From an uncultured Clostridium sp. (GTDB taxonomy: Bacteria > Bacillota > Clostridia > Clostridiales > Clostridiaceae), in the NCBI GenBank assembly GCA_900547475.1, contig URGW01000003.1, positions 1-64,000 on the forward strand: a DNA stretch of 64,000 nucleotides. The letters are read 5' to 3'. The notes beneath the pieces were generated by a model, which made no database searches, had not been told where the DNA came from, and saw only the letters and a list, made by a program, of their open reading frames with translations. This document shows positions 45,156-54,565 of the stretch, piece by piece (the first letter of the stretch is position 1; the number at the start of each line of letters is the position of its first letter). The position numbers were made by a program, and so were the translations under genes.

Positions 45156-46280
45156 TTAAATTATTTTCTTTTCAACTTGCCTTGATATGTTTAACAGTAT
45201 TCCCATTGCCGTCAGATTTATTACAAGTGAGGTTCCACCATAACTAATAAACGGCATAGGCACTCCAGTAACCGGCATAGATCCAGTGACAACTGCTATA
45301 TTAATAATAGCTTGAACTGCTATAATAGATGTAATTCCCATAGCCAAAAGCTTACCATAAGTATCCTTGGCATTCATAGCAACTCTAACACCTCTCCATA
45401 TAAATATCAAAAATAGACTTATAATAATTAAACATCCAATTAACCCCACTTCTTCTCCTATTATAGAAAATATAAAGTCATTATGAGGTTCTGGCATATA
45501 CAAGGTTTTTTGCCTAGATTGCCCAAGCCCTAAACCTGTAAGTCCACCTGATCCCAATGCTAAGAAAGATTGTATTAACTGATATCCTGCATCTGCCGCA
45601 TCCTTCCATGGATCTATAAAGTTTAACATCCTTTCTCTTCTATAGTCAGAACTAAAAATAAAGAATATTGCTAATGTTAGCATAGCTGGCATAATAATTC
45701 CAAATAAATGCTTAATTTTACCTCCTGCTACAAAAAGCATTATAAAAGTAACTATCATAATAATAGAAGCTATACTCATATTATGTTCCGCTAAAATAAG
45801 AGCTGCAAAGAATCCTGATACACATAAATAAGGCACTAATCCATACCAAAATTCTTTAACTTTATCTCCTTTAATATCTATACTAAGTGCTAAAAACATT
45901 ACAACTGCATATTTTGTTAGCTCTGACGGTTGAAAAGATAATGGACCTAAAGAAATCCATCTTTTTGCACCATTAATTGCTGGAAAGAAAAATACAGCAA
46001 TTAATAGTGGTATTGTTAATAAAAGTAATTTTGGTGTTATCTTTTTTAACTTATGATAATCTATAGACATCATTACAGTCATTGATATCACACCTATTAT
46101 TGCCCAAATCAATTGTCTTTTAAAGAAATACATACTATCGTTATTATGAAACATAGCATAAAAAGAACTTGTGGAGTACACCATAACAACCCCTATTGAT
46201 AATAGTATACATAAAGTATAAAATATACCATAATCAATTTGCCCCATTTCTTTTTTTTCCTTGGGCTTATAAAAACTCAT
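45156..46280 (-). CDS. ftsW: SEDS peptidoglycan glycosyltransferase FtsW/SpoVE
   Basis: This multi-pass SEDS protein polymerises lipid II with its partner class B PBP, probably the spoVD product nearby. From ATG 46280 (374 residues) it shows about ten membrane helices and the family signatures GAKRWISLGPLSFQPSEL and MPEPHNDFIFSIIGEE, plus VTGVPMPFISYGGTS. The upstream ATG (46286) abuts the GGAGGA site. Whether it serves division (FtsW) or cortex synthesis (SpoVE) cannot be settled from sequence. Confidence 0.93.
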   Translation of the reverse strand: MSFYKPKEKKEMGQIDYGIFYTLCILLSIGVVMVYSTSSFYAMFHNNDSMYFFKRQLIWAIIGVISMTVMMSIDYHKLKKITPKLLLLTIPLLIAVFFFPAINGAKRWISLGPLSFQPSELTKYAVVMFLALSIDIKGDKVKEFWYGLVPYLCVSGFFAALILAEHNMSIASIIMIVTFIMLFVAGGKIKHLFGIIMPAMLTLAIFFIFSSDYRRERMLNFIDPWKDAADAGYQLIQSFLALGSGGLTGLGLGQSRQKTLYMPEPHNDFIFSIIGEEVGLIGCLIIISLFLIFIWRGVRVAMNAKDTYGKLLAMGITSIIAVQAIINIAVVTGSMPVTGVPMPFISYGGTSLVINLTAMGILLNISRQVEKKII

Positions 46281-46302
46281 AGACATTCCTCCAATTTAAT
46301 TA

Positions 46303-47274
46303 CTAAATTGCAAAAAAACCTATTATACATAAAACTACTGTTATTATTGAAAATACTGTAACTATTTTTACTTCATTCCATCCACATTGTTCAAAATGGT
46401 GATGTATAGGAGCCATTTTAAATACTCTTTTTCCAGTTGATTTAAAGGAAGTAACTTGTATTATTACTGATAAAGCCTCTACAACATAAATACCTCCAAC
46501 TATTACTATTAATAGAGGATACCCACTTATTATTGCTATTGTAGTAATAGCTCCACCAATTGATAAAGAACCTGTATCTCCCATAAATACCTTTGCAGGA
46601 TACGCATTGAATTTTAAGAAACCAATTAATCCCGCTATTAATGCTACTGAAAATATAGTTAATGAGTAATCTTTAATTATAAATGTTAAAACTCCAAAAA
46701 ATGTTAAAACCAAAACTGATACTGTTGATGCTAATCCATCTAATCCATCTGTTAAGTTAACAGCATTTGTCATAGCTGCGTAAACAAATACAACAAATGG
46801 AACATATAACACACCTAAAGGAAGCTTAAAGCTAGTAAATGGTATTACAATATCATGAGGTAAATTTACATAGCTATAGTAACCAAATCCTCCTGAAACA
46901 ATTAATAATAAAAGCATTTTTTGCCATGCTTTTAATCCTTCACTTTGCTTTTTTAATATCTTTAAAAGATCATCTAAAAATCCAATAAATCCAAATGCAA
47001 TAAGTGAGTATAATGCTACCATTCCTTTTTCAGTAAAACTATCACTCATAATAAGCATTACTATTGTTGTTGAAAGAATAAACATTACTCCTCCCATTGT
47101 AGGAGTTCCTGCTTTCTTTAAATGACTTTTAGGTCCTTCTTCTCTAATGTTTTGACCAAACTTTAATCTTCTTAAAAGTGGTATTGTAATTGGGCCAAGT
47201 ATTAAAGCTATAATAACCCCTATTACAAAAGTTAATATTAATATTTTTGTTATCTCTCCTGGTAATATGTTCAT
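46303..47274 (-). CDS. mraY: Phospho-MurNAc-pentapeptide translocase
   Basis: MraY makes lipid I from UDP-MurNAc-pentapeptide and undecaprenyl phosphate. It has about ten membrane helices and the conserved acidic motifs (FGFIGFLDDLLKI, NLTDGLDGLAS, VFMGDTGSLSIGG and the histidine motif MAPIHHHFEQCGW). ATG at 47274 (323 residues) has GGGGGA at suitable spacing; the ORF could begin 15 bases earlier. Confidence 0.97.
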   Translation of the reverse strand: MNILPGEITKILILTFVIGVIIALILGPITIPLLRRLKFGQNIREEGPKSHLKKAGTPTMGGVMFILSTTIVMLIMSDSFTEKGMVALYSLIAFGFIGFLDDLLKILKKQSEGLKAWQKMLLLLIVSGGFGYYSYVNLPHDIVIPFTSFKLPLGVLYVPFVVFVYAAMTNAVNLTDGLDGLASTVSVLVLTFFGVLTFIIKDYSLTIFSVALIAGLIGFLKFNAYPAKVFMGDTGSLSIGGAITTIAIISGYPLLIVIVGGIYVVEALSVIIQVTSFKSTGKRVFKMAPIHHHFEQCGWNEVKIVTVFSIITVVLCIIGFFAI

Positions 47275-47329
47275 AGTACTATCCCCCATATTTTACTGCT
47301 ATACTTAGCAGTTCACCTCCTTCGTTGAA

Positions 47330-48688
47330 TTACATCTCTTCTAAATCTTTAACAATATCTTCTAGTTTAACACCTCTAGATGCCTTAATTAATACTACGT
47401 CATCTAGTTTAACAATATTTTTCAATTCTTTTATGCATTCCTCTTTAGTGTTATACATGATTATATTATCATTATCAAATCCATCTTTAAAGTTTTTAAT
47501 GTATCTACCTATAACTATTAAGATATCAACTTTATCTTTTGCATATTTTCCTACTTCAAAATGAGCTCTTTCTGATTCATCTCCTAATTCATACATATCA
47601 CCTAAAATTGCAATTTTTCTACAATTTTTATAAGCTGAAAGTACATCTAAAGAAGATCGCATTGAATCAGGACTGGCATTATAGCAATCATTTATTATAG
47701 TAAGCCCTTCTTTTTTTATGACTTGTAATCTCATTGAAGTAGCTTCTAAATTTTCAAGTCCTTTAACCATTTGTTTAAAAGAAACATTTAAACACTCTGC
47801 AACTTCAATTGCAAGCATTGTATTTAATACATTATGCTTACCTGCCATTGGTAGATTAAATACAGCTTCATCACCAAAAGCATGAGCTAAAAACTCTGTT
47901 TCCTCTTCTCTTAATATAATATTAGATGCGTAAACATCATATTCATGATTATAACCAATTTTTTTAACTTTAAATACATTTGATGAAATATTTTGTAAGA
48001 GTTTATCTTCAGCATTAAGAATTAATGTATTTTCATCATTAAAGAAAGTAACAATTTCCATTTTTGCTTTTAAAATATTTTCTTGTGTCTTTAAATTTTC
48101 TATATGTGATAATCCAATATTAGTTATAACAGCTACATCAGGTCTAGCAACACTTGCAAGCAACTCTATCTCACCTAAAGAGCTCATTCCCATTTCTAAT
48201 ACAGCCACATCAAAGTCTGAAGTTAGCTCTAATATCATAAGTGGTAGTCCTATGTCATTATTGAAATTTCCTTTTGTCTTAAAAACTTTATACTTATCAC
48301 TTAGAAGAGCTGCTATTAAATCTTTAGTTGATGTTTTACCTGTTGAACCAGTAACTCCAACAACCTTAAGCCCTAATTTTTCTCTATAAAATCTAGCTAA
48401 ATTTAATAATGCTTTTCTAGTATCTTTTACTTTTATTATAGTACCTTTATTTTGCACTTCTTTGAAATCAAACTTAACTTCATCTATTATTACAACAGAT
48501 GCTCCATTTTCTAAAGCTTTTACTGCAAAATCATTTCCATTGAAATTAGCTCCTTTAATTGCTAAGAAGACATTATTTTTTTCTATTTTTCTTGTATCAA
48601 TACATAACTTATTAAAATTAATCTCTTCCTTTTGTATAATAACTTCTCCCTCTATTGCATTTAGCATTTCCTTAAAAGTCATTTCCAT
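47330..48688 (-). CDS. murF: UDP-MurNAc-tripeptide--D-alanyl-D-alanine ligase
   Basis: MurF adds D-Ala-D-Ala to the peptidoglycan precursor. It has the Mur ligase ATP motif (VVGVTGSTGKTSTKDLI), the N-terminal substrate domain, and later IINDCYNASPDSM and ILGDMYELGDESE. ATG at 48688 (452 residues, MEMTFKEML) fits the family and has an AAGGTAGAG site; the ORF extends 75 bases upstream without support. murD and murG are not in this window. Confidence 0.95.
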   Translation of the reverse strand: MEMTFKEMLNAIEGEVIIQKEEINFNKLCIDTRKIEKNNVFLAIKGANFNGNDFAVKALENGASVVIIDEVKFDFKEVQNKGTIIKVKDTRKALLNLARFYREKLGLKVVGVTGSTGKTSTKDLIAALLSDKYKVFKTKGNFNNDIGLPLMILELTSDFDVAVLEMGMSSLGEIELLASVARPDVAVITNIGLSHIENLKTQENILKAKMEIVTFFNDENTLILNAEDKLLQNISSNVFKVKKIGYNHEYDVYASNIILREEETEFLAHAFGDEAVFNLPMAGKHNVLNTMLAIEVAECLNVSFKQMVKGLENLEATSMRLQVIKKEGLTIINDCYNASPDSMRSSLDVLSAYKNCRKIAILGDMYELGDESERAHFEVGKYAKDKVDILIVIGRYIKNFKDGFDNDNIIMYNTKEECIKELKNIVKLDDVVLIKASRGVKLEDIVKDLEEM

Positions 48689-48808
48689 AATAATCACTCT
48701 ACCTTCTTCATCTTCAAATATTATTTTTTTACCAAGAATGCTTCTTTTAATTATAGACATCAATATATCTTCTTATTCTAAAATAAATATATTTTATCTA
48801 TACATAAA

Positions 48809-48837
48809 TTTAGCATGTGAATTTACCACATGCTAAA
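48809..48837 (-). terminator. Terminator after spoVD
   Basis: TTTAGCATGTG (48809-48819) pairs perfectly with CACATGCTAAA (48827-48837). The minus-strand tail is only moderately T-rich. Confidence 0.65.
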
Positions 48838-48848
48838 AAATAAAAATA

Positions 48849-51044
48849 TTAATCTCCATACTCAGCACTTAATGTTAACTTTACAGTAGTACCTTCTGAA
48901 ATTAGTTCCCCACTAGGAATATTTTGATTTATTACTACTCCATCTCCTTGAAGTGTATATTTTATTCCTAAACTCTCTAAAAGTTCTACAGCTGATTCCT
49001 TTGAGTAACCTCTTACATCAGGCATAATAACATCTTTATTATAAGTTGAATTTTCATCTGTGTAAAGATTTATTGTAGAACCTTCCTTTATAGTATACCC
49101 TGGATAAGGTTTCATATTTGTTATTGTTTCCCCATCACCTTCTACAGTACACTCTAAATTATATTCTTTTAGTAAGTTTTTAGCCTCTGAAACTGATAAT
49201 CCCCTTAACTCTGGAATAACTATATCTTTTAATATTACATTCTCATCTTGTGAAAATTCACTATCTAAATAATTAAATATATCTTCTAATAGTATTTTAC
49301 CTAATGGAGCTGTTACTACACCAGCATAGTATGCACCATTACTTGGTTCATCTATACTTAAAAATACAGTAATCTGAGGATTTTCAACTGTTGCAAATCC
49401 TGCCATAGATGATATATACTTTCCTGATTCATAAGAGCCTGTTAAAGGATTAACCTTTTGTGCAGTACCTGTTTTTGCTCCAACATGATATCCTTCTATA
49501 TAAACCTTATTAGATCCACCTTGATTTACAGTTCTTTCCAAGTAATCCCTCAAAGTAGCAGCTGTCTCTTCAGAAATTACATTTTCTGTAGTCTTTGGTT
49601 CAAATACTTCATCAACTATTGTATTTCCACTGCTATCTACATGACTAATAGATTTCATTACATGAGGTTGTATCAATGTTCCACCATTAACTATAGCATT
49701 ATAAGCTGCCATATATTGAACAGCATTAACTGTATTTGTTTGTCCAAAAGATATTGTTGCAAGGTCAGCATCATTCATATTCTCTGCTGATTTTATTATC
49801 CCTCTTGCTTCTCCTGGTAAATCTACTCCAGAAACTTGTCCAAATCCAAACTTTTTAATATATTCAACAAGCTTTTCAGCTCCAATTTTTTCCCCAAGTT
49901 TCATAAACCCAACATTACATGAGTTTTGAAGAATTTCAGGTAATATTTGACTTCCATGCCCTGATCTTTTCCAGCAATGGATGGTATGTGGACCTACTTG
50001 TAAGCTACCTCCACATTCAAAAGTATCAGATTCTGAAACTAACCCTTCTTCTATAGCTGTTGACATAGTAATTACCTTAAATATTGATCCTGGTTCAAAG
50101 GTATCATTAACTAAACTATTTCTCCACATCTTTTGAAGTTTTTCAGCATCCGTTTCACCTGTAAAATCTTCATATCCCTCAAATGGATTATTAGGATCAA
50201 AATCTGGTTCGTTAACCATAGCTAATATCTCTCCATTTTGTGGATTCATTACAAGTATAGAAACTCTTTTTGCTTTATTATCAACAAGACCTTTTTCCGC
50301 TACTTTTTCAGCTATAGCTTGTAAGTTTTTATCTATAGTTAATGTTACATCCTTACCAGCAATAGGTGCAGTAAAGTTTGATATTGTATAATCTAAAGCT
50401 TCACTATTTCTATCTAACTCAGTAATTCTTAATCCTGGAACACCTGAAAGATACTCATTATACTGAAGCTCTACTCCAGTTAATCCTTGCCCATCACTAT
50501 TGGTAGTTCCTAACACATGTGATAAGAATTGTCCTTCTGGATAATATCTTTGAGTATCTGGTGATACTATAACGCCTTGAATATTCAATTCCTTAACTTT
50601 ATCAGCTAACTCCTTTTCAATTCTTCTTACTAAAGTAGCCGAACCTGCATCATTACCATTTGCAAGCTTAGTCTCAAGCTTATCCTTAACTGTAGTAGTA
50701 TCCATATCTACTGCTTCTGCAATTAAAGGAGCAATATCATCAGTAGTCTTTTCATTTTTCTTTAAATATTGCCTAATAGAATTTAAGTCAAAGTCTATTC
50801 TGTAAACATTAGCTGATACAGCCAATTCATTTCCATTTCTATCTAAAATTCTACCTCTTCTTGCATCTATTCTAACTTCACTTGTCCATTGATCTTCTGC
50901 CCTACTAGAATAATCATCTCTTTTAACAAGCATAATATAGGATAACCTAATAATCAGCAAGGCAAACACAGCAGTAATAAACCATAGAGCTAATACCATC
51001 CTTTTACGCATGACTGCTCTATCTTTAAACCCTTTCTTATTCAT
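48849..51044 (-). CDS. spoVD: Class B penicillin-binding protein with PASTA domains (SpoVD/Pbp2-like)
   Basis: This transpeptidase cross-links peptidoglycan. It has one N-terminal membrane helix, a dimerisation domain (RRGRILDRNGNELAVSANVY), the transpeptidase domain with the three motifs (FEPGSIFKVIT with catalytic Ser, SCN in NSCNVGFMKLG, and KTG in HVGAKTGTAQKV), and two C-terminal PASTA domains (about 600-731). ATG at 51044 (731 residues) follows GGAGGA. PASTA repeats fit SpoVD or a Pbp2x-type division enzyme. Confidence 0.93.
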   Translation of the reverse strand: MNKKGFKDRAVMRKRMVLALWFITAVFALLIIRLSYIMLVKRDDYSSRAEDQWTSEVRIDARRGRILDRNGNELAVSANVYRIDFDLNSIRQYLKKNEKTTDDIAPLIAEAVDMDTTTVKDKLETKLANGNDAGSATLVRRIEKELADKVKELNIQGVIVSPDTQRYYPEGQFLSHVLGTTNSDGQGLTGVELQYNEYLSGVPGLRITELDRNSEALDYTISNFTAPIAGKDVTLTIDKNLQAIAEKVAEKGLVDNKAKRVSILVMNPQNGEILAMVNEPDFDPNNPFEGYEDFTGETDAEKLQKMWRNSLVNDTFEPGSIFKVITMSTAIEEGLVSESDTFECGGSLQVGPHTIHCWKRSGHGSQILPEILQNSCNVGFMKLGEKIGAEKLVEYIKKFGFGQVSGVDLPGEARGIIKSAENMNDADLATISFGQTNTVNAVQYMAAYNAIVNGGTLIQPHVMKSISHVDSSGNTIVDEVFEPKTTENVISEETAATLRDYLERTVNQGGSNKVYIEGYHVGAKTGTAQKVNPLTGSYESGKYISSMAGFATVENPQITVFLSIDEPSNGAYYAGVVTAPLGKILLEDIFNYLDSEFSQDENVILKDIVIPELRGLSVSEAKNLLKEYNLECTVEGDGETITNMKPYPGYTIKEGSTINLYTDENSTYNKDVIMPDVRGYSKESAVELLESLGIKYTLQGDGVVINQNIPSGELISEGTTVKLTLSAEYGD

Positions 51045-51139
51045 ATTAAATTCCTCCAAGGAACATTCAACTAATGAATAATTAAAGTTCAAAATACTAC
51101 TAAGATATACCTTGCGTCTACATTTCTATAAATTACCCA

Positions 51140-51616
51140 TTAATTAAATGCTGCTATAATTTTTTGTAGTAACCCACTCTTCTTGCTTTCCTCATTTTTT
51201 AAATGTGAAAAGTATTCTTTTGACATATCAATACTTATAGTACTTTCAGAACTTGGATAAACCATTCCTAATTCATTTTCTGCTGTGCTTTTTATTTTAT
51301 CGAATGATGCAAATTTTAGCATATCTACATTAATTGCTGCATTTACATCCTCTTCTTCTTTCATATTGCTTTCTAAGATTAATAACTCTTTCTGAAGGGC
51401 ATGTATTTTCCCATCTAGATATAAAGTTGTAGCTCCTAATGTAAACATAATCGTAGCAATTGTTAGGCCACTAACTAGAATGTTTTTTCTTTTCTGATGA
51501 GCTTTACGCTCTCTTTCTTTTCTTTGTAAATCTCTTTTTTTATCTAGTTCCTTAACTTTTCTCTCTGGTGCTAAAGCTGTATTTCCTCTTATATAATCAT
51601 ATTCCTTAACTCCCAT
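51140..51616 (-). CDS. ftsL: FtsL-like septum protein
   Basis: The protein (158 residues from ATG 51616) has a basic cytoplasmic part, one membrane helix (about residues 42-60) and a coiled-coil tail, the FtsL layout. It sits between rsmH and spoVD, the usual ftsL position, although sequence identity in this family is very low. Confidence 0.8.
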   Translation of the reverse strand: MGVKEYDYIRGNTALAPERKVKELDKKRDLQRKERERKAHQKRKNILVSGLTIATIMFTLGATTLYLDGKIHALQKELLILESNMKEEEDVNAAINVDMLKFASFDKIKSTAENELGMVYPSSESTISIDMSKEYFSHLKNEESKKSGLLQKIIAAFN

Positions 51617-51648
51617 TTTATTCACATCCCTGCCAATTTTCATAATAT

Positions 51649-52581
51649 TTATATCTTTTCTATTACTCTTAATTTTGCACTTCTACTTCTTGGATTTACT
51701 TCAACCTCTTCCTTTGAAGGATCTATTGCTTTTCTTGTTATAACTTTTACTTTTGCTTTTTCTCCACAAACACAAATTGGAAATTCTTTTGGACATCTGC
51801 AAGATATGGCTAAATCTCTAAACTTATTTTTAACTATCCTATCCTCTAGAGAATGGAAAGTAATTATAGCCATTCTTCCACCTTTATTTAGTTTATTAAC
51901 ACCATCTTCTATAGACTTATTTAGAATTGATAATTCACTATTTACCTCAATTCTAATAGCTTGGAAAGTTCTTTTTGCTGGGTGAGGTCCTTCTCTTCTA
52001 GCCTTCGCTGGAATTGCATCCTTTATTATCTCTACTAGCTCTAATGTAGTTTCTATATTTTTTTCACTTCTTCTAGTTACAATAAAATTAGCTATTCTCT
52101 TGGCAAACTTCTCTTCCCCATAATCTCTTATGATTCTATATAATTCTTCCTCACTATAATCATTAACAACTTCATAGGCTGAAAAACTATTTTCTCTATT
52201 CATTCTCATATCTAAAGGTGCATCTTTCATATAACTAAAACCTCTTTCACCTTCATCTAATTGATAAGATGAAACCCCTAAATCCATTAGAATACCATCA
52301 ACTTTTTCGATTTCAAGTTCTTCTAATATTGCTCCTATATTATGAAAATTGTTATGTACAAAAGTAACATTTGAATAGTTCTGTAACCTTTTGCCTGCTG
52401 CTTTTAATGCATCCTTATCTTGATCTATACCTATAAGCCTTCCTTCACCAGACAATCTTTTAATAATTTCAGATGAATGACCAGCTCCTCCTAATGTACA
52501 ATCAACATAAATACCATTTTCTTTAATACTAAGTGCTTCTAAACATTCATTCAGTAAAACTGATACGTGATTAAATTCCAT
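51649..52581 (-). CDS. rsmH: 16S rRNA m4C1402 methyltransferase RsmH
   Basis: RsmH (MraW) methylates N4 of C1402 in 16S rRNA with SAM. The 310-residue protein has YVDCTLGGAGHSSEII, DGILMDLGVSSYQLDEGERGF split by the usual insert, and RTFQAIRIEVNSEL. It follows mraZ by 13 bases in the same operon. Confidence 0.97.
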   Translation of the reverse strand: MEFNHVSVLLNECLEALSIKENGIYVDCTLGGAGHSSEIIKRLSGEGRLIGIDQDKDALKAAGKRLQNYSNVTFVHNNFHNIGAILEELEIEKVDGILMDLGVSSYQLDEGERGFSYMKDAPLDMRMNRENSFSAYEVVNDYSEEELYRIIRDYGEEKFAKRIANFIVTRRSEKNIETTLELVEIIKDAIPAKARREGPHPAKRTFQAIRIEVNSELSILNKSIEDGVNKLNKGGRMAIITFHSLEDRIVKNKFRDLAISCRCPKEFPICVCGEKAKVKVITRKAIDPSKEEVEVNPRSRSAKLRVIEKI

Positions 52582-52594
52582 TCTTTCTAACTCC

Positions 52595-53023
52595 TTATAT
52601 TCCTAAATCGCCCATTTTTTCAGCAATTGAATTAAAATCTATATTTGATTCATTATACTCTTGCCATTTTTCCTTACTCCATATTTCTACTCTTGTTAAG
52701 GCTCCTATACTTACTATATCCTTTTCTATCCCCGCATATTCTTTTAGGTTTAATGGAATTAATCCTCTTCCCTGTTTATCGGTTTCCACTTCACATGCAC
52801 CTGAAAAGAAAAATCTTACAAATGCTCTTGCATCTTTATTAGTAAGTGGTAACTTTTTTAGTTTCTCTTCAAGTACTTTCCATTCCTTTTCCGCATAAGC
52901 GTAAAGACATCCATCAAGTCCTTTAGTAATTACGAACCTTTCTCCTAGTTCATCTCTTAACTTTACAGGTACAATCATTCTATTTTTACTATCCAAACTA
53001 TGTGAATATTCGCCAATAAACAT
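52595..53023 (-). CDS. mraZ: Transcriptional regulator MraZ
   Basis: MraZ represses its own division and wall operon. The protein (142 residues from ATG 53023) has two SpoVT-AbrB-type halves with the DxxxR motifs: SHSLDSKNRMIVPVKLRDEL and VETDKQGRGLIPLNLKEY. GGAGGG lies just upstream. Three GTGGT repeats in front of the gene are its likely binding sites. Confidence 0.97.
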   Translation of the reverse strand: MFIGEYSHSLDSKNRMIVPVKLRDELGERFVITKGLDGCLYAYAEKEWKVLEEKLKKLPLTNKDARAFVRFFFSGACEVETDKQGRGLIPLNLKEYAGIEKDIVSIGALTRVEIWSKEKWQEYNESNIDFNSIAEKMGDLGI

Positions 53024-53048
53024 CTTGCCCTCCATTAAGTCATACTAA

Positions 53049-53073
53049 ACCACTTTTAACCACTTTACACCAC
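53049..53073 (-). promoter_or_regulatory. MraZ operator: three GTGGT repeats spaced 10 bp
   Basis: On the minus strand GTGGTGTAAA, GTGGTTAAAA and GTGGTTTAGT follow one another, placing GTGGT at 53069-53073, 53059-53063 and 53049-53053. Known MraZ sites are tandem TGGGN/GTGG-type repeats with about 10-bp phasing ahead of mraZ. They begin right at the predicted transcription start. Confidence 0.8.
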
Positions 53074-53080
53074 TATATAT

Positions 53081-53109
53081 ATTCTATAAAATTATTCGCT
53101 TTCCTTCAA
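53081..53109 (-). promoter_or_regulatory. SigA-type promoter of the mraZ operon
   Basis: On the minus strand TTGAAG (53104-53109) and TAGAAT (53081-53086) are 17 bases apart. The start would be near 53074, next to the first GTGGT repeat. The rest of the 304-base gap 53024-53327 holds the ychF terminator and AT-rich sequence with no gene. Confidence 0.55.
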
Positions 53110-53278
53110 GATATATTTACTTAAAATAGTATTTTTTTCTTATGATAAATAAAGGGAAATCAATAGTTTCATCTATTTTTAAGTATGACTATTAGCAAGC
53201 CTTATTTTTGTTACATTTTATGGCAATTATCTTTAGTATTAGTCTTTTTTTCTCCTTATTTGTTATATATTTTTTAAC

Positions 53279-53312
53279 AAAAATAGGAACTGTCAAAACA
53301 GTTCCTATTTTT
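53279..53312. terminator. Terminator after ychF
   Basis: A long perfect stem (core ATAGGAACTGT at 53283-53293, complement from 53298) is edged by A-run and T-run, so it can work in both directions. It isolates ychF from the mraZ operon. Confidence 0.85.
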
Positions 53313-53327
53313 ATTAAAAAATATATA

Positions 53328-54425
53328 TTATACGTTAAATCTGAAGTTTACTACATCTCCATCCTTCATTACGTATTCTTTACCTTCAAGTCTGTATAAT
53401 CCTTTTTCTTTAGCTGCTGCTTCTGATCCACATTCAACTAAGTCATCATATGATACAACTTCTGCTCTTATAAATCCTCTTTCTATATCAGAGTGAATTT
53501 TACCTGCTGCTGCTGGAGCTTTAGTTCCTTCTTTTATAGTCCATGCTCTAACTTCTTGAACACCAGCTGTTAAATAACTTATTAACCCTAATAATTTATA
53601 AGATGCTCTTATTAACTTATCTAATCCTGATTCTTCTATTCCATACTCTTCTAACATTTCAGCTTTTTCTTCTTCATCAAGTCCAGATAATTCTTCTTCA
53701 AGCTTAGCACACACAACAACTACTCCTGAATTTTCATTTGCTGCATATTCTTTAACCATCTTAACATATTTATTTTCAAGATTTCCACTCATCATATCAT
53801 CTTCTGATATATTACAAGAATATAATACTGGTTTAGAAGTTATCATAAATAAAGATTTAACAAAAGCTTCTTCATCTTCATTTAACTCTAATGTTCTAAT
53901 TGGTCTATTAGCCTCTAAATGAGCTTTAACCTTTTCCATTATTTCATATTCTGCCTTAGCTTTTTTATCACCAGATCTAGCAAGCTTTACTCCTTTTTCC
54001 ATTCTTCTTTCTAAAACTTCTAAATCTGCAAATATAAGTTCTAAGTTAATCGTTTCTATATCTCTAATTGGGTCTACTGAACCTTCAACATGAACTACAT
54101 TTTCATCTTCAAAACATCTAACTGCATGTACTATAGCTTCAACTTCTCTGATGTGTGATAAGAATTTATTTCCTAATCCTTCACCTTTTGAAGCTCCTTT
54201 AACTAATCCTGCAATATCATAAAATTCTACAGCAGTATAAACTTTTCTCTTTGTGCCATACATTTTTTCTAATACGTCTAATCTCTTATCTGGTACGCTA
54301 ACAACACCAACGTTTGGTTCTATTGTACAGAATGGGTAGTTTGCTGATTCTGCCCCTGCCTTTGTTATAGCATTAAATAATGTACTTTTTCCTACGTTTG
54401 GTAGTCCTACAATCCCTAATCTCAT
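53328..54425 (-). CDS. ychF: Redox-regulated ATPase YchF
   Basis: YchF (Ola1) is a ribosome-associated P-loop ATPase of the Obg family. The 365-residue protein has the G1 motif GIVGLPNVGKSTLFN, switch region DIAGLVKGASKGEGLG, a central helical domain and a C-terminal TGS domain (RAWTIKEGTKAPAAAGKIHS, then GDVVNFRF). Length and motifs are normal. Confidence 0.97.
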   Translation of the reverse strand: MRLGIVGLPNVGKSTLFNAITKAGAESANYPFCTIEPNVGVVSVPDKRLDVLEKMYGTKRKVYTAVEFYDIAGLVKGASKGEGLGNKFLSHIREVEAIVHAVRCFEDENVVHVEGSVDPIRDIETINLELIFADLEVLERRMEKGVKLARSGDKKAKAEYEIMEKVKAHLEANRPIRTLELNEDEEAFVKSLFMITSKPVLYSCNISEDDMMSGNLENKYVKMVKEYAANENSGVVVVCAKLEEELSGLDEEEKAEMLEEYGIEESGLDKLIRASYKLLGLISYLTAGVQEVRAWTIKEGTKAPAAAGKIHSDIERGFIRAEVVSYDDLVECGSEAAAKEKGLYRLEGKEYVMKDGDVVNFRFNV

Positions 54426-54565
54426 CTATATAACATTCCTTTCATCCGTTACTAATACTTCTAAGATTATACTCTAGAACTAACTTAATTTCAACGATAA
54501 AATATTCGTTTATTCTTCATACTTTTCAAAAATTCTATAATCCATTTAATTTAATTACTTAATTT

